From Streptomyces sp. NBC_00286 (GTDB lineage: Bacteria; Actinomycetota; Actinomycetes; Streptomycetales; Streptomycetaceae), in the NCBI RefSeq assembly GCF_036173125.1, contig NZ_CP108054.1, positions 2,418,001 through 2,482,000 of the forward strand: a stretch of 64,000 nt of DNA, written 5' to 3'. Numbering within the stretch: the stretch's first letter is position 1; the number at the start of each line of letters is the position of its first letter. The notes beneath the pieces were generated by a model, which saw nothing but the letters and a program-made list of their open reading frames with translations, had not been told where the DNA came from and ran no database searches. This document shows, in pieces, positions 17,086 through 25,603 of the stretch. A program made the translations under genes and the position numbers.

Positions 17086-18339
17086 ATGACCAGCACCATC
17101 GACCCCTTGGCCGGCCTCATCGATCCGGTGGCCGGGGCCGCCATCGACACGCTGCGGTTCGCGACCGCCGGGTCGGTCGACGACGGCAAGTCCACGCTCG
17201 TCGGCCGACTGCTGCACGACTCCAAGTCCGTTCTCGCGGACCAGTTGGAGGCGGTGGAGCGCTTCTCGCAGAGCCGGGGGCAGCAGGCGCCCGACCTCGC
17301 CCTCCTCACGGACGGGCTGAGGGCCGAGCGCGAGCAGGGCATCACCATCGACGTGGCGTACCGCTACTTCGCCACGCCCCGCCGCCGGTTCATCCTCGCC
17401 GACACCCCCGGCCATGTGCAGTACACCCGCAACATGGTGACGGGTGCCTCCACGGCCGAGCTGACGGTGATCCTCGTCGACGCCCGCAACGGCGTCGTCG
17501 AGCAGACCCGCCGGCACGCCGCGATCGCGGCTCTTCTCCGGGTGCCACACGTGGTGCTGGCTGTCAACAAGATGGATCTCGTCAGCTACGAGGAGAAGGA
17601 GTTCGACCGGATCGTCACGGACTTCGCGGTCCACGCCGACGAGCTGGGCCTGCCCGGCTTCACACCGATCCCGGTATCGGCCCTGGTCGGCGACAACGTG
17701 GTGGACCGTTCGACGCACATGGGCTGGTACGCGGGCCCGGCACTCCTCGAACACCTCGAGACGGTCCCGGTCGGCGGCGACGTGGCGCGCGAACCGGCCC
17801 GTTTCCCCGTCCAGTACGTGATCCGGCACGACGAAGTTCGCTACTACGCAGGCCAGTTGGCGTCCGGCACGCTGCGTGTCGGCGACCGCGTGACGGTGCA
17901 CCCCTCCGGCGAGACGTCCACGATCACAGACTTGGACGTGCTCGGCGAGGACGCGCCGGTGGCGTACGCCCCGCAGTCACTGACGGTGCGCCTGGCCGAC
18001 CAACTCGACGTGTCGCGCGGCGACATGCTCACGGCTGGGTCGGACGCGCCCACGCTGAGACAGGATGTCTCGGCGAACGTCTGCCATCTCGCCGACCGGC
18101 CGCTGCGGGTGGGTGACCGGGTGCTGGTCCGGCATACGACGCGAACGGTGAAGGCGCTCGTGAAGGACCTGGGCGGGGTGGCTGAGCTGGCCGCGAACGA
18201 TTTGGGCAAGGTCAATTTGCGCACGGCGGAGCCGCTGGCGTTGGACGACTATGCGGTTTCGCGTAGGACGGGGGCGTTTCTGCTGGTGGACCCGGAGGAT
18301 GGGGCGACGCTGACGGCGGGGATGGTGGAGCTCCAGTAG
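17086..18339 (+). CDS. cysN: Sulfate adenylyltransferase large subunit (GTPase)
   Basis: 417 aa. G1 GSVDDGKSTLVG (about residue 25), EREQGITIDVAY, G3 DTPGHVQY, G4 NKMDLV, then EF-Tu-like beta-barrel domains. No fused C-terminal APS kinase, consistent with the separate cysC. Slightly shorter than E. coli CysN (about 475 aa) but with all GTPase motifs. Last gene of the coupled operon. Its last twelve codons and the following 40 bp are the template of the tandem array immediately downstream, so the C-terminus may be evolving by slippage. Confidence 0.95.
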   Translation: MTSTIDPLAGLIDPVAGAAIDTLRFATAGSVDDGKSTLVGRLLHDSKSVLADQLEAVERFSQSRGQQAPDLALLTDGLRAEREQGITIDVAYRYFATPRRRFILADTPGHVQYTRNMVTGASTAELTVILVDARNGVVEQTRRHAAIAALLRVPHVVLAVNKMDLVSYEEKEFDRIVTDFAVHADELGLPGFTPIPVSALVGDNVVDRSTHMGWYAGPALLEHLETVPVGGDVAREPARFPVQYVIRHDEVRYYAGQLASGTLRVGDRVTVHPSGETSTITDLDVLGEDAPVAYAPQSLTVRLADQLDVSRGDMLTAGSDAPTLRQDVSANVCHLADRPLRVGDRVLVRHTTRTVKALVKDLGGVAELAANDLGKVNLRTAEPLALDDYAVSRRTGAFLLVDPEDGATLTAGMVELQ

Positions 18340-18644
18340 GACACCGTCCTGCCCCACGTGCCGGGGGCGCCCCTTTAGACGCGATGCTGACGGGCAGGGG
18401 TGGTCAAGCTCCGGTAGAGCGCCCTTCTGCCCCACGCGCCGGGGGGACCCCTTCAGGCGCGACGCTGACGGCAGGGGTGGTCAAGCTCCGGTAGAGCGCC
18501 CTTCTGCCCCACGCGCCGGGGGGACCCCTTCAGGCGCGACGCTGACGGCAGGGGTGGTCAAGCTCCGGTAGAGCGCCCTTCTGCCCCACGCGCCGGGGGG
18601 ACCCCTTCAGGCGCGACGCTGACGGCAGGGGTGGTCAAGCTCAA
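18304..18644 (+). repeat. 77-bp tandem array copied from the cysN 3' end
   Basis: Units start at 18304 (inside cysN), 18381, 18459, 18536 and 18613 (partial), with periods of 77, 78, 77 and 77 bp. Units three and four are essentially identical; the first is the oldest. Each unit opens with a copy of the last 36 nt of cysN, including its TAG stop (31 of 36 positions match), followed by a copy of the 40 bp after it. The array therefore arose by repeated duplication of a gene end. It fills most of the cysN downstream region and has no coding potential of its own. Confidence 0.9.
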
Positions 18645-18689
18645 CAGCAGACAGGGCGCCCTGCCAACCCACGTGCCGGTGGGGCGCCC

Positions 18690-18875
18690 CTTAGGGGCGC
18701 GGGGAACTGCGCGACCAGCCACAACGAACCCGCACTCGCCAACGAATAGAAACCCCCCACCCCGGAGGGCGCATCTTGGGGCGCAGGGCTGTATCAATTT
18801 GCGGCTCCGCCGCGTGGGCGCGGCCAGCCACACTCAACCCACACTCGCTAACGAATGCGAACCCCCCGCCCGGAG
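18690..18875. repeat. Two copies of a Streptomyces intergenic repeat
   Basis: A block containing CCAGCCACAACGAACCCGCA (18715 on) recurs in diverged form at 18824 on, 109 bp later. Each copy ends in AACGAAT..GAA(A)CCCCCC and a GGAG-rich tail and starts with GGGGCGC hairpin bases. Similar short palindromic elements are scattered between Streptomyces genes; another lies at 24050-24190. Noncoding, probably nonautonomous repeat or terminator material. Confidence 0.6.
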
Positions 18876-18879
18876 GAGG

Positions 18880-18913
18880 CACGTTGGGGAGTTGCCCTCA
18901 ACTCCCCAACGTG
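18880..18913. terminator. 15-bp-stem hairpin overlapping the monooxygenase gene end
   Basis: Arms 18880-18894 and 18899-18913 are perfect complements around a 4-nt loop (CCCT). The right arm includes the last codons and part of the stop of the leftward monooxygenase/reductase gene. It can terminate that gene and also block read-through from the cysN side. Confidence 0.75.
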
Positions 18914-21249
18914 AGCCGCTGCTTAGGCGCATCCGTGCGCCCCGTCTGCGGGCGCCGACTGCCCGCCCTGTACGGGGCAGGCCAGCTGACGCCGGGCCCC
19001 GTGTACCCCTGCTCCGCCGCCGCGTGCAACGTCCAGTGCGGGTCGTACAAGTGGGGGCGGGCCAGCGCGCACAGATCCGTACGCCCGGCCAGAATCAGGG
19101 AGTTGACGTCATCCCATGACGAGATGGCACCCACCGCGATCACGGGAATCCCCGTCTCGTTACGGATCCGGTCGGCGTACGGCGTCTGGTAGGAGCGCCC
19201 GTACTCCGGCTGCTCCTCCGCCACGACCTGGCCGGTAGAGACGTCGATCGCATCGGCGCCATGCGCGGCGAAGGCCCGCGCGATGGCGACGGCATCATCC
19301 GCCGTGGTGCCGCCGTCCGCCCAGTCGGTGGCCGAGATGCGTACGGTCATCGGGCGCTCCGCGGGCCACACAGCACGCACCGCATCGAAGACCTCCAGCG
19401 GAAAGCGCAAACGGTTCTCCAGAGGCCCGCCATAGGCGTCCGTACGCCGATTGGTCAGGGGAGAGAGGAACCCGGACAACAAGTAGCCGTGCGCACAGTG
19501 GAGTTCGAGCAGATCGAACCCGCAGCGAGCGGCCCGCCGCGCGGCGGACGCGAACTGTTCGCGTACATCGGCCAATTGAGCCCGGGTCAGCTCGCACGGG
19601 ATCTGGTTCTCCGGCTTGTACCGGAGCGGGGACGCGGCCACGAGCGGCCAGTTGCCCTCCTCCAGCGGCTCGTCGATGCCCTCCCACATCACCTTGGTGG
19701 AGCCCTTACGACCGGAATGGCCGAGCTGTACGCCGATCGCCGCCCCCGGCGCCTGCGCGTGCACGAAGTCGACGATCCGCCGCCAGGATTCGGCCTGCTG
19801 CCCGGTGTAGAGACCGGCACAGCCCGGCGTGATCCGGCCCTCCGGGCTCACGCACACCATCTCCGTCATCACCAGCCCGGCGCCGCCGAGCGCCCGCGCG
19901 CCCAGATGGACGAGATGGAAGTCGCCGGGTACACCGTCCACGGCCGAGTACATGTCCATCGGCGAAACCACGACCCGGTTGCGCAGGGTCAGCCCGCGCA
20001 GCCGGAACGGCGTGAACATCGGCGGCGTACCGGGCGGGCAGCCGAACTCGCGCTGCACGCTCTCGGTGAAGGGCGCGTCACGCAGCCGAAGGTTGTCGTG
20101 CGTGACCCGGCGACTACGGGTGAGCAGATTGAACGCGAACTGCCGCGCAGGCTGGTCGAGATAGAGCCCCAGATTCTCGAACCACTCGAGGCTGGCCCGC
20201 GCCGCCCGCTGCGTGGAGGCGACAACCGGGCGCCGTTCCTCCTCGTACGCGGCCAACGCGGCGCCCAGCGAAGGCTGTTCCTCCAGGCAGGCGGCGAGGG
20301 CGAGCGCGTCCTCGACGGCGAGCTTCGTACCGGAACCGATGGAGAAATGCGCGGTGTGCGCGGCGTCGCCGAGCAGGACCACGTTGCCGTTTGACCAGCG
20401 CTCGTTGACGACGGTACGGAACGCCGTCCACGCCGACTTGTTGGATCGCAGCGCCCGCCCGCCGAGCGCGTCCGCGAAGATCTTGGCGCACCGTTCGACG
20501 GACTCCTGCACCTCCGACTCCGCGAACCCGGCCGCCTCCCACACCTCCTCGCGCATCTCGACGATGACGGTGGAGGCGCCGAATTGATTCGGCGGCCCGG
20601 AGGGCCTCGTTGAGGGGTGGTGGTCGGGCGACGGGCGGGAGTACGGATACCCGTGCAGCTGCATCACCCCGTGCTCGGTCTCCGCGATCTCGAAACGGAA
20701 CGCCTCGAACGGGAAGTCGGCGGCGAGCCAGATGTAGCGGCAGCGGTGCGTGGTCACCCGCGGCCGGAACACCTCCGCGTACGCCTCGCGCGTGGCGCTG
20801 TGCACTCCGTCCGCCGCGACGACGAGGTCGTACGACTCCGAAAGCCGCGCCACGTCCGGCGCCGGCGTACGAAAGTGCAGCTCGACGCCGAGCGAACGGC
20901 ACCGCTCGTGCAGGATCTCCAGCAGCCTGCGCCGCCCGAGCGCCGCGAAACCGTGTCCTCCGGAGGTGTGGCGGGTGTTCCGGTGGACGATATCGATGTC
21001 GTCCCAGCGCACGAACTCGTCCCGCAGCGCCTCGTACACGACGGGGTCGGCGTGCTCGATACCGCCGAGCGTTTCGTCGGAGAGGACGACGCCGAAGCCG
21101 AAGGTGTCATTGGGAGCGTTCCGCTCCCAGACCGTGATCTCGCGGGACGGGTCGAGGCGCTTGAGGAGAGCGGCGGCGTAGAGGCCACCGGGGCCTCCTC
21201 CCACGACCGCGACCCGGAGCGGCCCTCTAGGTGGCGGAGCCACCGTCAC
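18898..21249 (-). CDS. Fused 2-aminobenzoyl-CoA monooxygenase/reductase (salicylyl-CoA 5-hydroxylase-like)
   Basis: 783 aa, two flavoenzymes in one chain. Residues about 8-410 are a group A FAD monooxygenase: VAVVGGGPGGLYAA, the substrate-domain DG motif VVAADGVHSATRE, and VVLLGDAAHTAHFSIGSG. Residues about 425-770 are an Old Yellow Enzyme domain: FRLRGLTLRNRVVVSPM, LHCAHGYLLSGFLSPLTN (catalytic HxxH region) and VGAISSWDD with ALARPHLYDP. This fusion is the hallmark of the aerobic 2-aminobenzoyl-CoA route of Azoarcus, which hydroxylates and reduces the ring; close relatives act on salicylyl-CoA. Start GTG 21249 overlaps the hydratase stop (GTGA). Confidence 0.88.
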   Translation of the reverse strand: MTVAPPPRGPLRVAVVGGGPGGLYAAALLKRLDPSREITVWERNAPNDTFGFGVVLSDETLGGIEHADPVVYEALRDEFVRWDDIDIVHRNTRHTSGGHGFAALGRRRLLEILHERCRSLGVELHFRTPAPDVARLSESYDLVVAADGVHSATREAYAEVFRPRVTTHRCRYIWLAADFPFEAFRFEIAETEHGVMQLHGYPYSRPSPDHHPSTRPSGPPNQFGASTVIVEMREEVWEAAGFAESEVQESVERCAKIFADALGGRALRSNKSAWTAFRTVVNERWSNGNVVLLGDAAHTAHFSIGSGTKLAVEDALALAACLEEQPSLGAALAAYEEERRPVVASTQRAARASLEWFENLGLYLDQPARQFAFNLLTRSRRVTHDNLRLRDAPFTESVQREFGCPPGTPPMFTPFRLRGLTLRNRVVVSPMDMYSAVDGVPGDFHLVHLGARALGGAGLVMTEMVCVSPEGRITPGCAGLYTGQQAESWRRIVDFVHAQAPGAAIGVQLGHSGRKGSTKVMWEGIDEPLEEGNWPLVAASPLRYKPENQIPCELTRAQLADVREQFASAARRAARCGFDLLELHCAHGYLLSGFLSPLTNRRTDAYGGPLENRLRFPLEVFDAVRAVWPAERPMTVRISATDWADGGTTADDAVAIARAFAAHGADAIDVSTGQVVAEEQPEYGRSYQTPYADRIRNETGIPVIAVGAISSWDDVNSLILAGRTDLCALARPHLYDPHWTLHAAAEQGYTGPGVSWPAPYRAGSRRPQTGRTDAPKQRLTLGS

Positions 21250-22073
21250 CGCCCCCGCCACTTCGGGGGCCGCTTCTCGGTGAACGCCGCATGGAACTCG
21301 GCGTAGTCCTCGCCGTTCATCAGCAAGGCCTGAGTCGAGGCGTCCAGCTCCACCGAAGCGGCCAGTGGCATGTCCAGTTCGGCGGTGAGTAGGGCCTTCG
21401 TCTGGGCGTATGCGAGGGCCGGGCCCTCGGCGAGGCGGTGGGCCAGGGCCTGGGCGGCCTCGTTGGCGTGGCCTTCCTCCGTGAGCTCGCTGATGAGGCC
21501 GATCCGCTCGGCTTCGGGTGCGCGGACCGGTTCGCCCAGCATCAGCAGGCGGGTCGCGTGGCCGAGGCCGACGACGCGCGGCAGCAGATAGGCAGCGCCC
21601 ATGTCGCCGCCCGAGAGGCCGACGCGGGTGAAGAGGAAGGCGAATCGGGCGCTCGGGTCGGCCACCCGGAAGTCGGCGGCCAGGGCGAGGACCGCGCCCG
21701 CGCCGGCCGCGACACCGTGCACCGCCGCAATCACGGGGAAGGGGCATTCGCGTACGGCCCTGACGACCTGCCCGGTCATGCGGTTGAAGTCGAGCAACTG
21801 GGACGTGTTCATCGACAGCGTGGCCCCGATGATCTCGTCGACGTCACCGCCGGAGCAGAAGCCGCGACCCTCGCCGGCCAGCACCAGGGCCCGTACGGAC
21901 TTCTCGCGGGACAGCTCGGCGAGCAGGTCGCGCAGGTCGGCGTAGGCGCCGAAGGTGAGGGCGTTCAGCTTCTCGGGGCGGGCCAGAGTGACGGTGGCGA
22001 CCCCGTCGACGTACTCGCAGCGCAGATGCTGCCAGTCGGGCGTGCGGGTCGCGGAGCCGGTGAAGGGACTCAT
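21246..22073 (-). CDS. Enoyl-CoA hydratase/isomerase of the aryl-CoA locus
   Basis: 275 aa crotonase-fold protein. VATVTLARPEKLNALTFGAYADL (CoA-binding), VLAGEGRGFCSGGDVDEI (oxyanion hole strand), IAAVHGVAAGAGAVLALAADFRV and FLFTRVGLSGGDMGAAYLLPRVVG. In aryl-CoA pathways it hydrates the ring or ring-opened enoyl-CoA. ATG at 22073; predicted promoter about 57-85 bp upstream carries the 13-mer shared with the dehydrogenase/ligase intergenic region. Coupled to the monooxygenase/reductase by a GTGA overlap. Confidence 0.9.
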   Translation of the reverse strand: MSPFTGSATRTPDWQHLRCEYVDGVATVTLARPEKLNALTFGAYADLRDLLAELSREKSVRALVLAGEGRGFCSGGDVDEIIGATLSMNTSQLLDFNRMTGQVVRAVRECPFPVIAAVHGVAAGAGAVLALAADFRVADPSARFAFLFTRVGLSGGDMGAAYLLPRVVGLGHATRLLMLGEPVRAPEAERIGLISELTEEGHANEAAQALAHRLAEGPALAYAQTKALLTAELDMPLAASVELDASTQALLMNGEDYAEFHAAFTEKRPPKWRGR

Positions 22074-22129
22074 GAGGTGCGGCCTCCTCGGACGGGGGCG
22101 GCGGTCTCGCACTGCGAGCGCTACCCATG

Positions 22130-22158
22130 AATCTATCACCCATCTTTGACTGTCGTCA
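22130..22158 (-). promoter_or_regulatory. Promoter/operator of the hydratase-monooxygenase operon
   Basis: Read leftward: TGACGACAGTCAA (22158-22146) overlaps the -35 TGACGA (22158-22153), then a 17-nt spacer and TAGATT (22135-22130). The 13-mer and spacing are identical to the promoter of the dehydrogenase/ridA operon at 10253-10281, and GATAG recurs 8 nt after it in both. The rest of the gap up to 22470 shows no gene; TACTAT at 22434-22439 is a possible -10 for the rightward ATPase gene. Confidence 0.65.
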
Positions 22159-22452
22159 GGAGTGCGCAATAAGCGCATGCGGCCGGGACGACCCAGGACG
22201 TCGGTATGTGTGCTTCCGCACGTGAACCGACATGAAGTTCGATACGTGAGTTTTGGTACGCCACAAGACGCAGCCTCGACACAACAGTCACGGAGTCACG
22301 GGTGCGCGACAGCGCAGTAACAGCGGGACTTCCGGCGCGAGCCGGGCCGTTGATCTGGGTACAGCCCGTACAGCCCGAAAGCAGACCGAACGTCCAGAAA
22401 GACACCCGCCGGGCGTTACCGCCGACATCGCAGTACTATTCAGATAGTTGAA

Positions 22453-22468
22453 AGCAGGAATTCCTGCT
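22453..22468. promoter_or_regulatory. Perfect 16-bp palindrome covering the ribosome-binding region
   Basis: AGCAGGAATTCCTGCT is self-complementary and ends 2 bp before the ATG of the RsbW-like gene. Its GCAGGA (22454-22459) is the only plausible Shine-Dalgarno. A hairpin here would hide the ribosome site, or the palindrome may be an operator. Confidence 0.5.
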
Positions 22469-22470
22469 CC

Positions 22471-22923
22471 ATGAACGGACCCGCCTTGCACGAGCCCTCA
22501 GCCCCAGCCTCCTGGCGCGTCGCGCTGCCGCACTCCGCCGCGGCCGTGCCCGTCGCCCGCGCACTGGTCCGTACCGCACTGGCCGAGATCGAGCAGGCCG
22601 CCGACTGCGACACGGCCGAGCTGCTCACCGCCGAACTCGTGGCCAACGCCGTGGAGCACACCAAGGGCGACGCCCCCATAGAGCTGGTCGTACAGCTGTT
22701 GCCGACCGGCTGCCAGGTCGAAGTGCACGATCCCGACCCGGCCCCGCCCGGCAGTCTCACCCGCCCCGGCCCGGACCACCCGGACCCCTGGCAGGAGCAC
22801 GGCCGCGGCCTGCTGCTGATCCGCGCCCTCAGCTCGTCCTGCGGGCACCGGCCCACGGAGTCCGGCAAGGCGGTCTGGTTCAGGCTGCCGGCGGTGCCGC
22901 AGCAGCGCGGACCCTCGGAGTAG
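22471..22923 (+). CDS. RsbW/SpoIIAB-like ATP-binding regulatory protein
   Basis: 150 aa HATPase_c protein of the anti-sigma kinase type abundant in Streptomyces. N-box LLTAELVANAVEHTKG (about residues 50-65), VEVHDPDP in the G1 position and HGRGLLLIRALSSSCG as the G2 glycine loop. No DNA-binding, sensor or membrane segment. Such proteins bind sigma factors or STAS antagonists and control stress or developmental genes. No partner sigma or STAS gene is adjacent. It converges on the ornithine carbamoyltransferase gene. Confidence 0.85.
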   Translation: MNGPALHEPSAPASWRVALPHSAAAVPVARALVRTALAEIEQAADCDTAELLTAELVANAVEHTKGDAPIELVVQLLPTGCQVEVHDPDPAPPGSLTRPGPDHPDPWQEHGRGLLLIRALSSSCGHRPTESGKAVWFRLPAVPQQRGPSE

Positions 22924-22950
22924 ACGCCGGCGGGACCCTCCGCGCGGGGC

Positions 22951-23958
22951 TCAGGCGAGCGTCGCCACCAGGACCGCCTTGATCGTGTGCAGCCGGTTCT
23001 CCGCCTCGTCGAAGACGACCGAGTGCGCCGACTCGAAGACCTCGTCGGTGACCTCGAGGGAGTCCAGGCCATGCCGCTCGTGGATCTCGCGCCCGACCTT
23101 CGTGCCCAGGTCGTGGAAGGCGGGCAGGCAGTGCAGGAACTTGACGTCCGCATTGCCGGTGGCACGCAGCACGTCCATCGTCACGGCGTACGGACCGAGG
23201 GCGGCGATCCGCTCGTCCCAGACCTCCTTGGGCTCCCCCATGGACACCCAGACGTCGGTCGCGACGAAGTCGACGCCCGCGACACCCTCGGCGACGGTCT
23301 CCGTGAAGGTGATACGGGCACCGCTGGTCTCGCCGATCCTGTGAGCCTCGGCGATGACGTCCTTGGCGGGCCAGTAGGCCTGCGGGGCCACGATGCGGAC
23401 GTCCATCCCGAGGATCGCGCCGGTGATCAGGTAGGAGTTGCCCATATTGAAGCGGGCGTCACCGAGATACGCGAAGGCGATCTCCGACAGGGGCTTGTCC
23501 GTGTGCTCGGTCATGGTCAGCACGTCGGCGAGCATCTGCGTGGGGTGCCAGGCGTCGGTGAGTCCGTTGTAGACGGGCACACCGGCGTACGCGGCCAGCT
23601 CCTCGACGTTCGCCTGACTGTCCCCGCGGTACTGAATCCCGTCGTACATCCGCCCGAGCACCCGCGCGGTGTCCTTCACGGACTCCTTGTGCCCTATCTG
23701 TGAGCCGGACGGATCGAGATACGTGGTCGAAGCCCCCTGATCCGCGGCCGCGACCTCGAACGCGCACCGGGTGCGCGTCGAGGTCTTCTCGAAGATCAAC
23801 GCGATGTTCTTCCCTCGCAGGTACTGGCTCTCGGCCCCGGCCTTCTTGGCAGCCTTCAGCTCGGCGGCAAGCTCGATCAGACCGCGGAACTCCTGCGCCG
23901 TGAAGTCCAGCTCCTTCAGGAAGTGGCGACCGGCGAGGGCGGTCGGGGCTGTCGCCAT
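22951..23958 (-). CDS. argF: Ornithine carbamoyltransferase
   Basis: 335 aa. Carbamoyl-phosphate motif [12 protein letters not shown] (about residues 56-67), [18 protein letters not shown], and the ornithine-binding [11 protein letters not shown] type motif ([10 protein letters not shown]). It interconverts ornithine plus carbamoyl phosphate with citrulline. It lies downstream of arginine deiminase on the same strand, so it may work catabolically (arcB role) as well as or instead of anabolically. The 296-bp gap to arcA has its own palindromes, so it may be transcribed separately. ATG at 23958. Confidence 0.95.
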   Translation of the reverse strand: MATAPTALAGRHFLKELDFTAQEFRGLIELAAELKAAKKAGAESQYLRGKNIALIFEKTSTRTRCAFEVAAADQGASTTYLDPSGSQIGHKESVKDTARVLGRMYDGIQYRGDSQANVEELAAYAGVPVYNGLTDAWHPTQMLADVLTMTEHTDKPLSEIAFAYLGDARFNMGNSYLITGAILGMDVRIVAPQAYWPAKDVIAEAHRIGETSGARITFTETVAEGVAGVDFVATDVWVSMGEPKEVWDERIAALGPYAVTMDVLRATGNADVKFLHCLPAFHDLGTKVGREIHERHGLDSLEVTDEVFESAHSVVFDEAENRLHTIKAVLVATLA

Positions 23959-24011
23959 GGGGCGCTCCAGACATGCGGGGACACGGACGCTTGGAAGTCT
24001 ATACGAAAGTC

Positions 24012-24047
24012 CGCATTTCTATGCGACTCCTTCGCGACTTCTATGCG
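24012..24047. promoter_or_regulatory. CGCAT/ATGCG palindrome upstream of argF
   Basis: CGCAT-TTCT-ATGCG (24012-24025) is a palindrome 54 bp before the argF start, and TTCTATGCG recurs at 24039-24047. GCAT/ATGC half-sites recall ArgR boxes of Streptomyces, but the match is loose. Candidate operator for arginine-dependent control. Confidence 0.4.
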
Positions 24048-24049
24048 TT

Positions 24050-24190
24050 CGAAGTTGCGGGTTCGTTGCGGCTGGTCGCTCCCCCACTCTCGGCTGCTCC
24101 CCCAGTGTCTTAAGGGTTCTTAAGGGCCTGGGGGGACCCCCAGAGCGGGGGGACCCCCATCGCGGCGGAGCCGCATTTGCCACAGCCCCG
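24050..24190. repeat. Streptomyces intergenic repeat
   Basis: Contains GCGGGTTCGTTGCGGCTGG, the inverse of the element at 18715, two CTTAAGGG copies, and GGGGGACCCCC hairpins near 24131-24160. Same noncoding family as at 18690-18875. Confidence 0.5.
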
Positions 24191-24194
24191 CACC

Positions 24195-24220
24195 CCTAAG
24201 AGGCCTGCGGCCTCCTTAGG
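24195..24220. terminator. Hairpin after arcA
   Basis: CCTAAGAGGCC (24195-24205) pairs with GGCCTCCTTAGG (24209-24220) around a 3-nt loop with one bulged C. It lies 35 bp downstream of the arcA stop in the leftward direction. Likely terminator between arcA and argF. Confidence 0.6.
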
Positions 24221-24254
24221 GCCGCGGCACCGCACCGAACTTCGGCAAGTCCGC

Positions 24255-25478
24255 TCACACTGCATCCCGTACGACCGGGCAGCTCATACAGCGCGGACCG
24301 CCCCGCCCCCTCCCCAGCTCACTCCCCGGAATCTCGATCACCTCAATACCCTGCTTCCGCAGATGGGTATTGGTGGTCGAGTTCCGCTCGTAAGCGACCA
24401 CCACCCCCGGCTCGACCGCCAGCACATTGCACCCGTCGTCCCACTGCTCCCTCTCAGCCGCGTGCACATCCTGCGTGGCGGTCAGTACACGGATCTCGCT
24501 CAGCCCGAGGGCCGCGGCGATCGCGCGGTGCATGTGCTCCGGCGGGTGGTCGGTGACCTTGAGCTCCTTGTCGTCCACACCCGGTTCGATGGTGTACGAG
24601 CGGAGCATGCCGAGTCCCGCGTACTGCGTGAAGATGTCGCCGTCGACCATCGTCATCACCGTGTCGAGGTGCATCAGGGCCCGTCTCTTGGGCATGTCGA
24701 GCGCCACGATCGTGGTCGCCGAACCGGCGGCGAACAGCTTGTGCGCGAGCATCTCCACGGCCTGCGGTGTCGTCCGCTCGCTCATGCCGATGAGCACGGC
24801 GCCGTTGCCGATCACCAGCACGTCGCCGCCCTCGATGGTGGAGGGGTAGTCCGCCTGCCCTTCCGACCAGATGTTGAAGGTCTCCTTCGCGAACAGCGGG
24901 TGATGCCGGTAGATCGCCTCGAAGTGCACGGTCTCGCGCTGGCGGGCGGGCCAGCGCATGGCGTTGATGGAGACCCCGTCGTATATCCAGGCGGAGGTGT
25001 CGCGGGTGAAGAGATGGTTGGGCAGCGGGCGGAGCAGGAAGTCGTCGAGTTCCATGACGTGGAAGCGCACGGACGTCGGCTCCGCGTGCGCGTCCAGGAA
25101 CTCCCGCTTGGTCATGCCGCCGACCAGGGCCTCGGCCAGCTCGCCCGCCGGCATGGCGTCGAAGGCCTCCCGGATGTGGTCCGTGGCGAGCGGCCCGTAC
25201 TCCTTCTCGTCGAAGACGCGGTCCAGTACGAGCTCCCGGGCGGCCGGGATCCCCAGCACATCGGTGAGCAGGTCGCCGAAGAGGTGGACGGTGACCCCGC
25301 GGTCCCGCAGCACGTCCGCGAACCCGTCGTGCTCCGCTCGCGCCCGGCGCACCCACAGCACGTCGTCGAAGAGCAGGGCGTCCTTGTTACTGGGGGTGAG
25401 CCTTTTGAGCTCAAGATCAGGCCGGTGCAGGATGACGCGGCGAAGCCGCCCGGCCTCGGAGTCGACTTGGAATCCCAT
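24255..25478 (-). CDS. arcA: Arginine deiminase
   Basis: 407 aa, full length. Family motifs in order: [36 protein letters not shown] (active site FTRD), [33 protein letters not shown] (catalytic His), and the nucleophile Cys in [17 protein letters not shown]. It hydrolyses arginine to citrulline and ammonia, the first step of the ADI route. ATG at 25478 chosen from family N-termini (MGFQVDSE). The GGAGG sits only 1 nt from it, the same odd spacing as at 30678, so initiation may differ from usual. No carbamate kinase or arginine/ornithine antiporter gene is nearby. Confidence 0.94.
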   Translation of the reverse strand: MGFQVDSEAGRLRRVILHRPDLELKRLTPSNKDALLFDDVLWVRRARAEHDGFADVLRDRGVTVHLFGDLLTDVLGIPAARELVLDRVFDEKEYGPLATDHIREAFDAMPAGELAEALVGGMTKREFLDAHAEPTSVRFHVMELDDFLLRPLPNHLFTRDTSAWIYDGVSINAMRWPARQRETVHFEAIYRHHPLFAKETFNIWSEGQADYPSTIEGGDVLVIGNGAVLIGMSERTTPQAVEMLAHKLFAAGSATTIVALDMPKRRALMHLDTVMTMVDGDIFTQYAGLGMLRSYTIEPGVDDKELKVTDHPPEHMHRAIAAALGLSEIRVLTATQDVHAAEREQWDDGCNVLAVEPGVVVAYERNSTTNTHLRKQGIEVIEIPGSELGRGRGGPRCMSCPVVRDAV

Positions 25479-25603
25479 GCCTCCATCTTGACCATCCGGA
25501 CACGCGTTCACCCACCTATCGGCCGAGGTGACGGGGACGAGATTGCGGTGGGCGGGCCGGTCCGCCTTCTCGTTCCCGCTGGAGGTTCGCGCGGGTAGTC
25601 GCC

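Noticed and set aside
18340..18644. CRISPR array
   Set aside because: Units are head-to-tail without unique spacers and derive from cysN; no cas genes.
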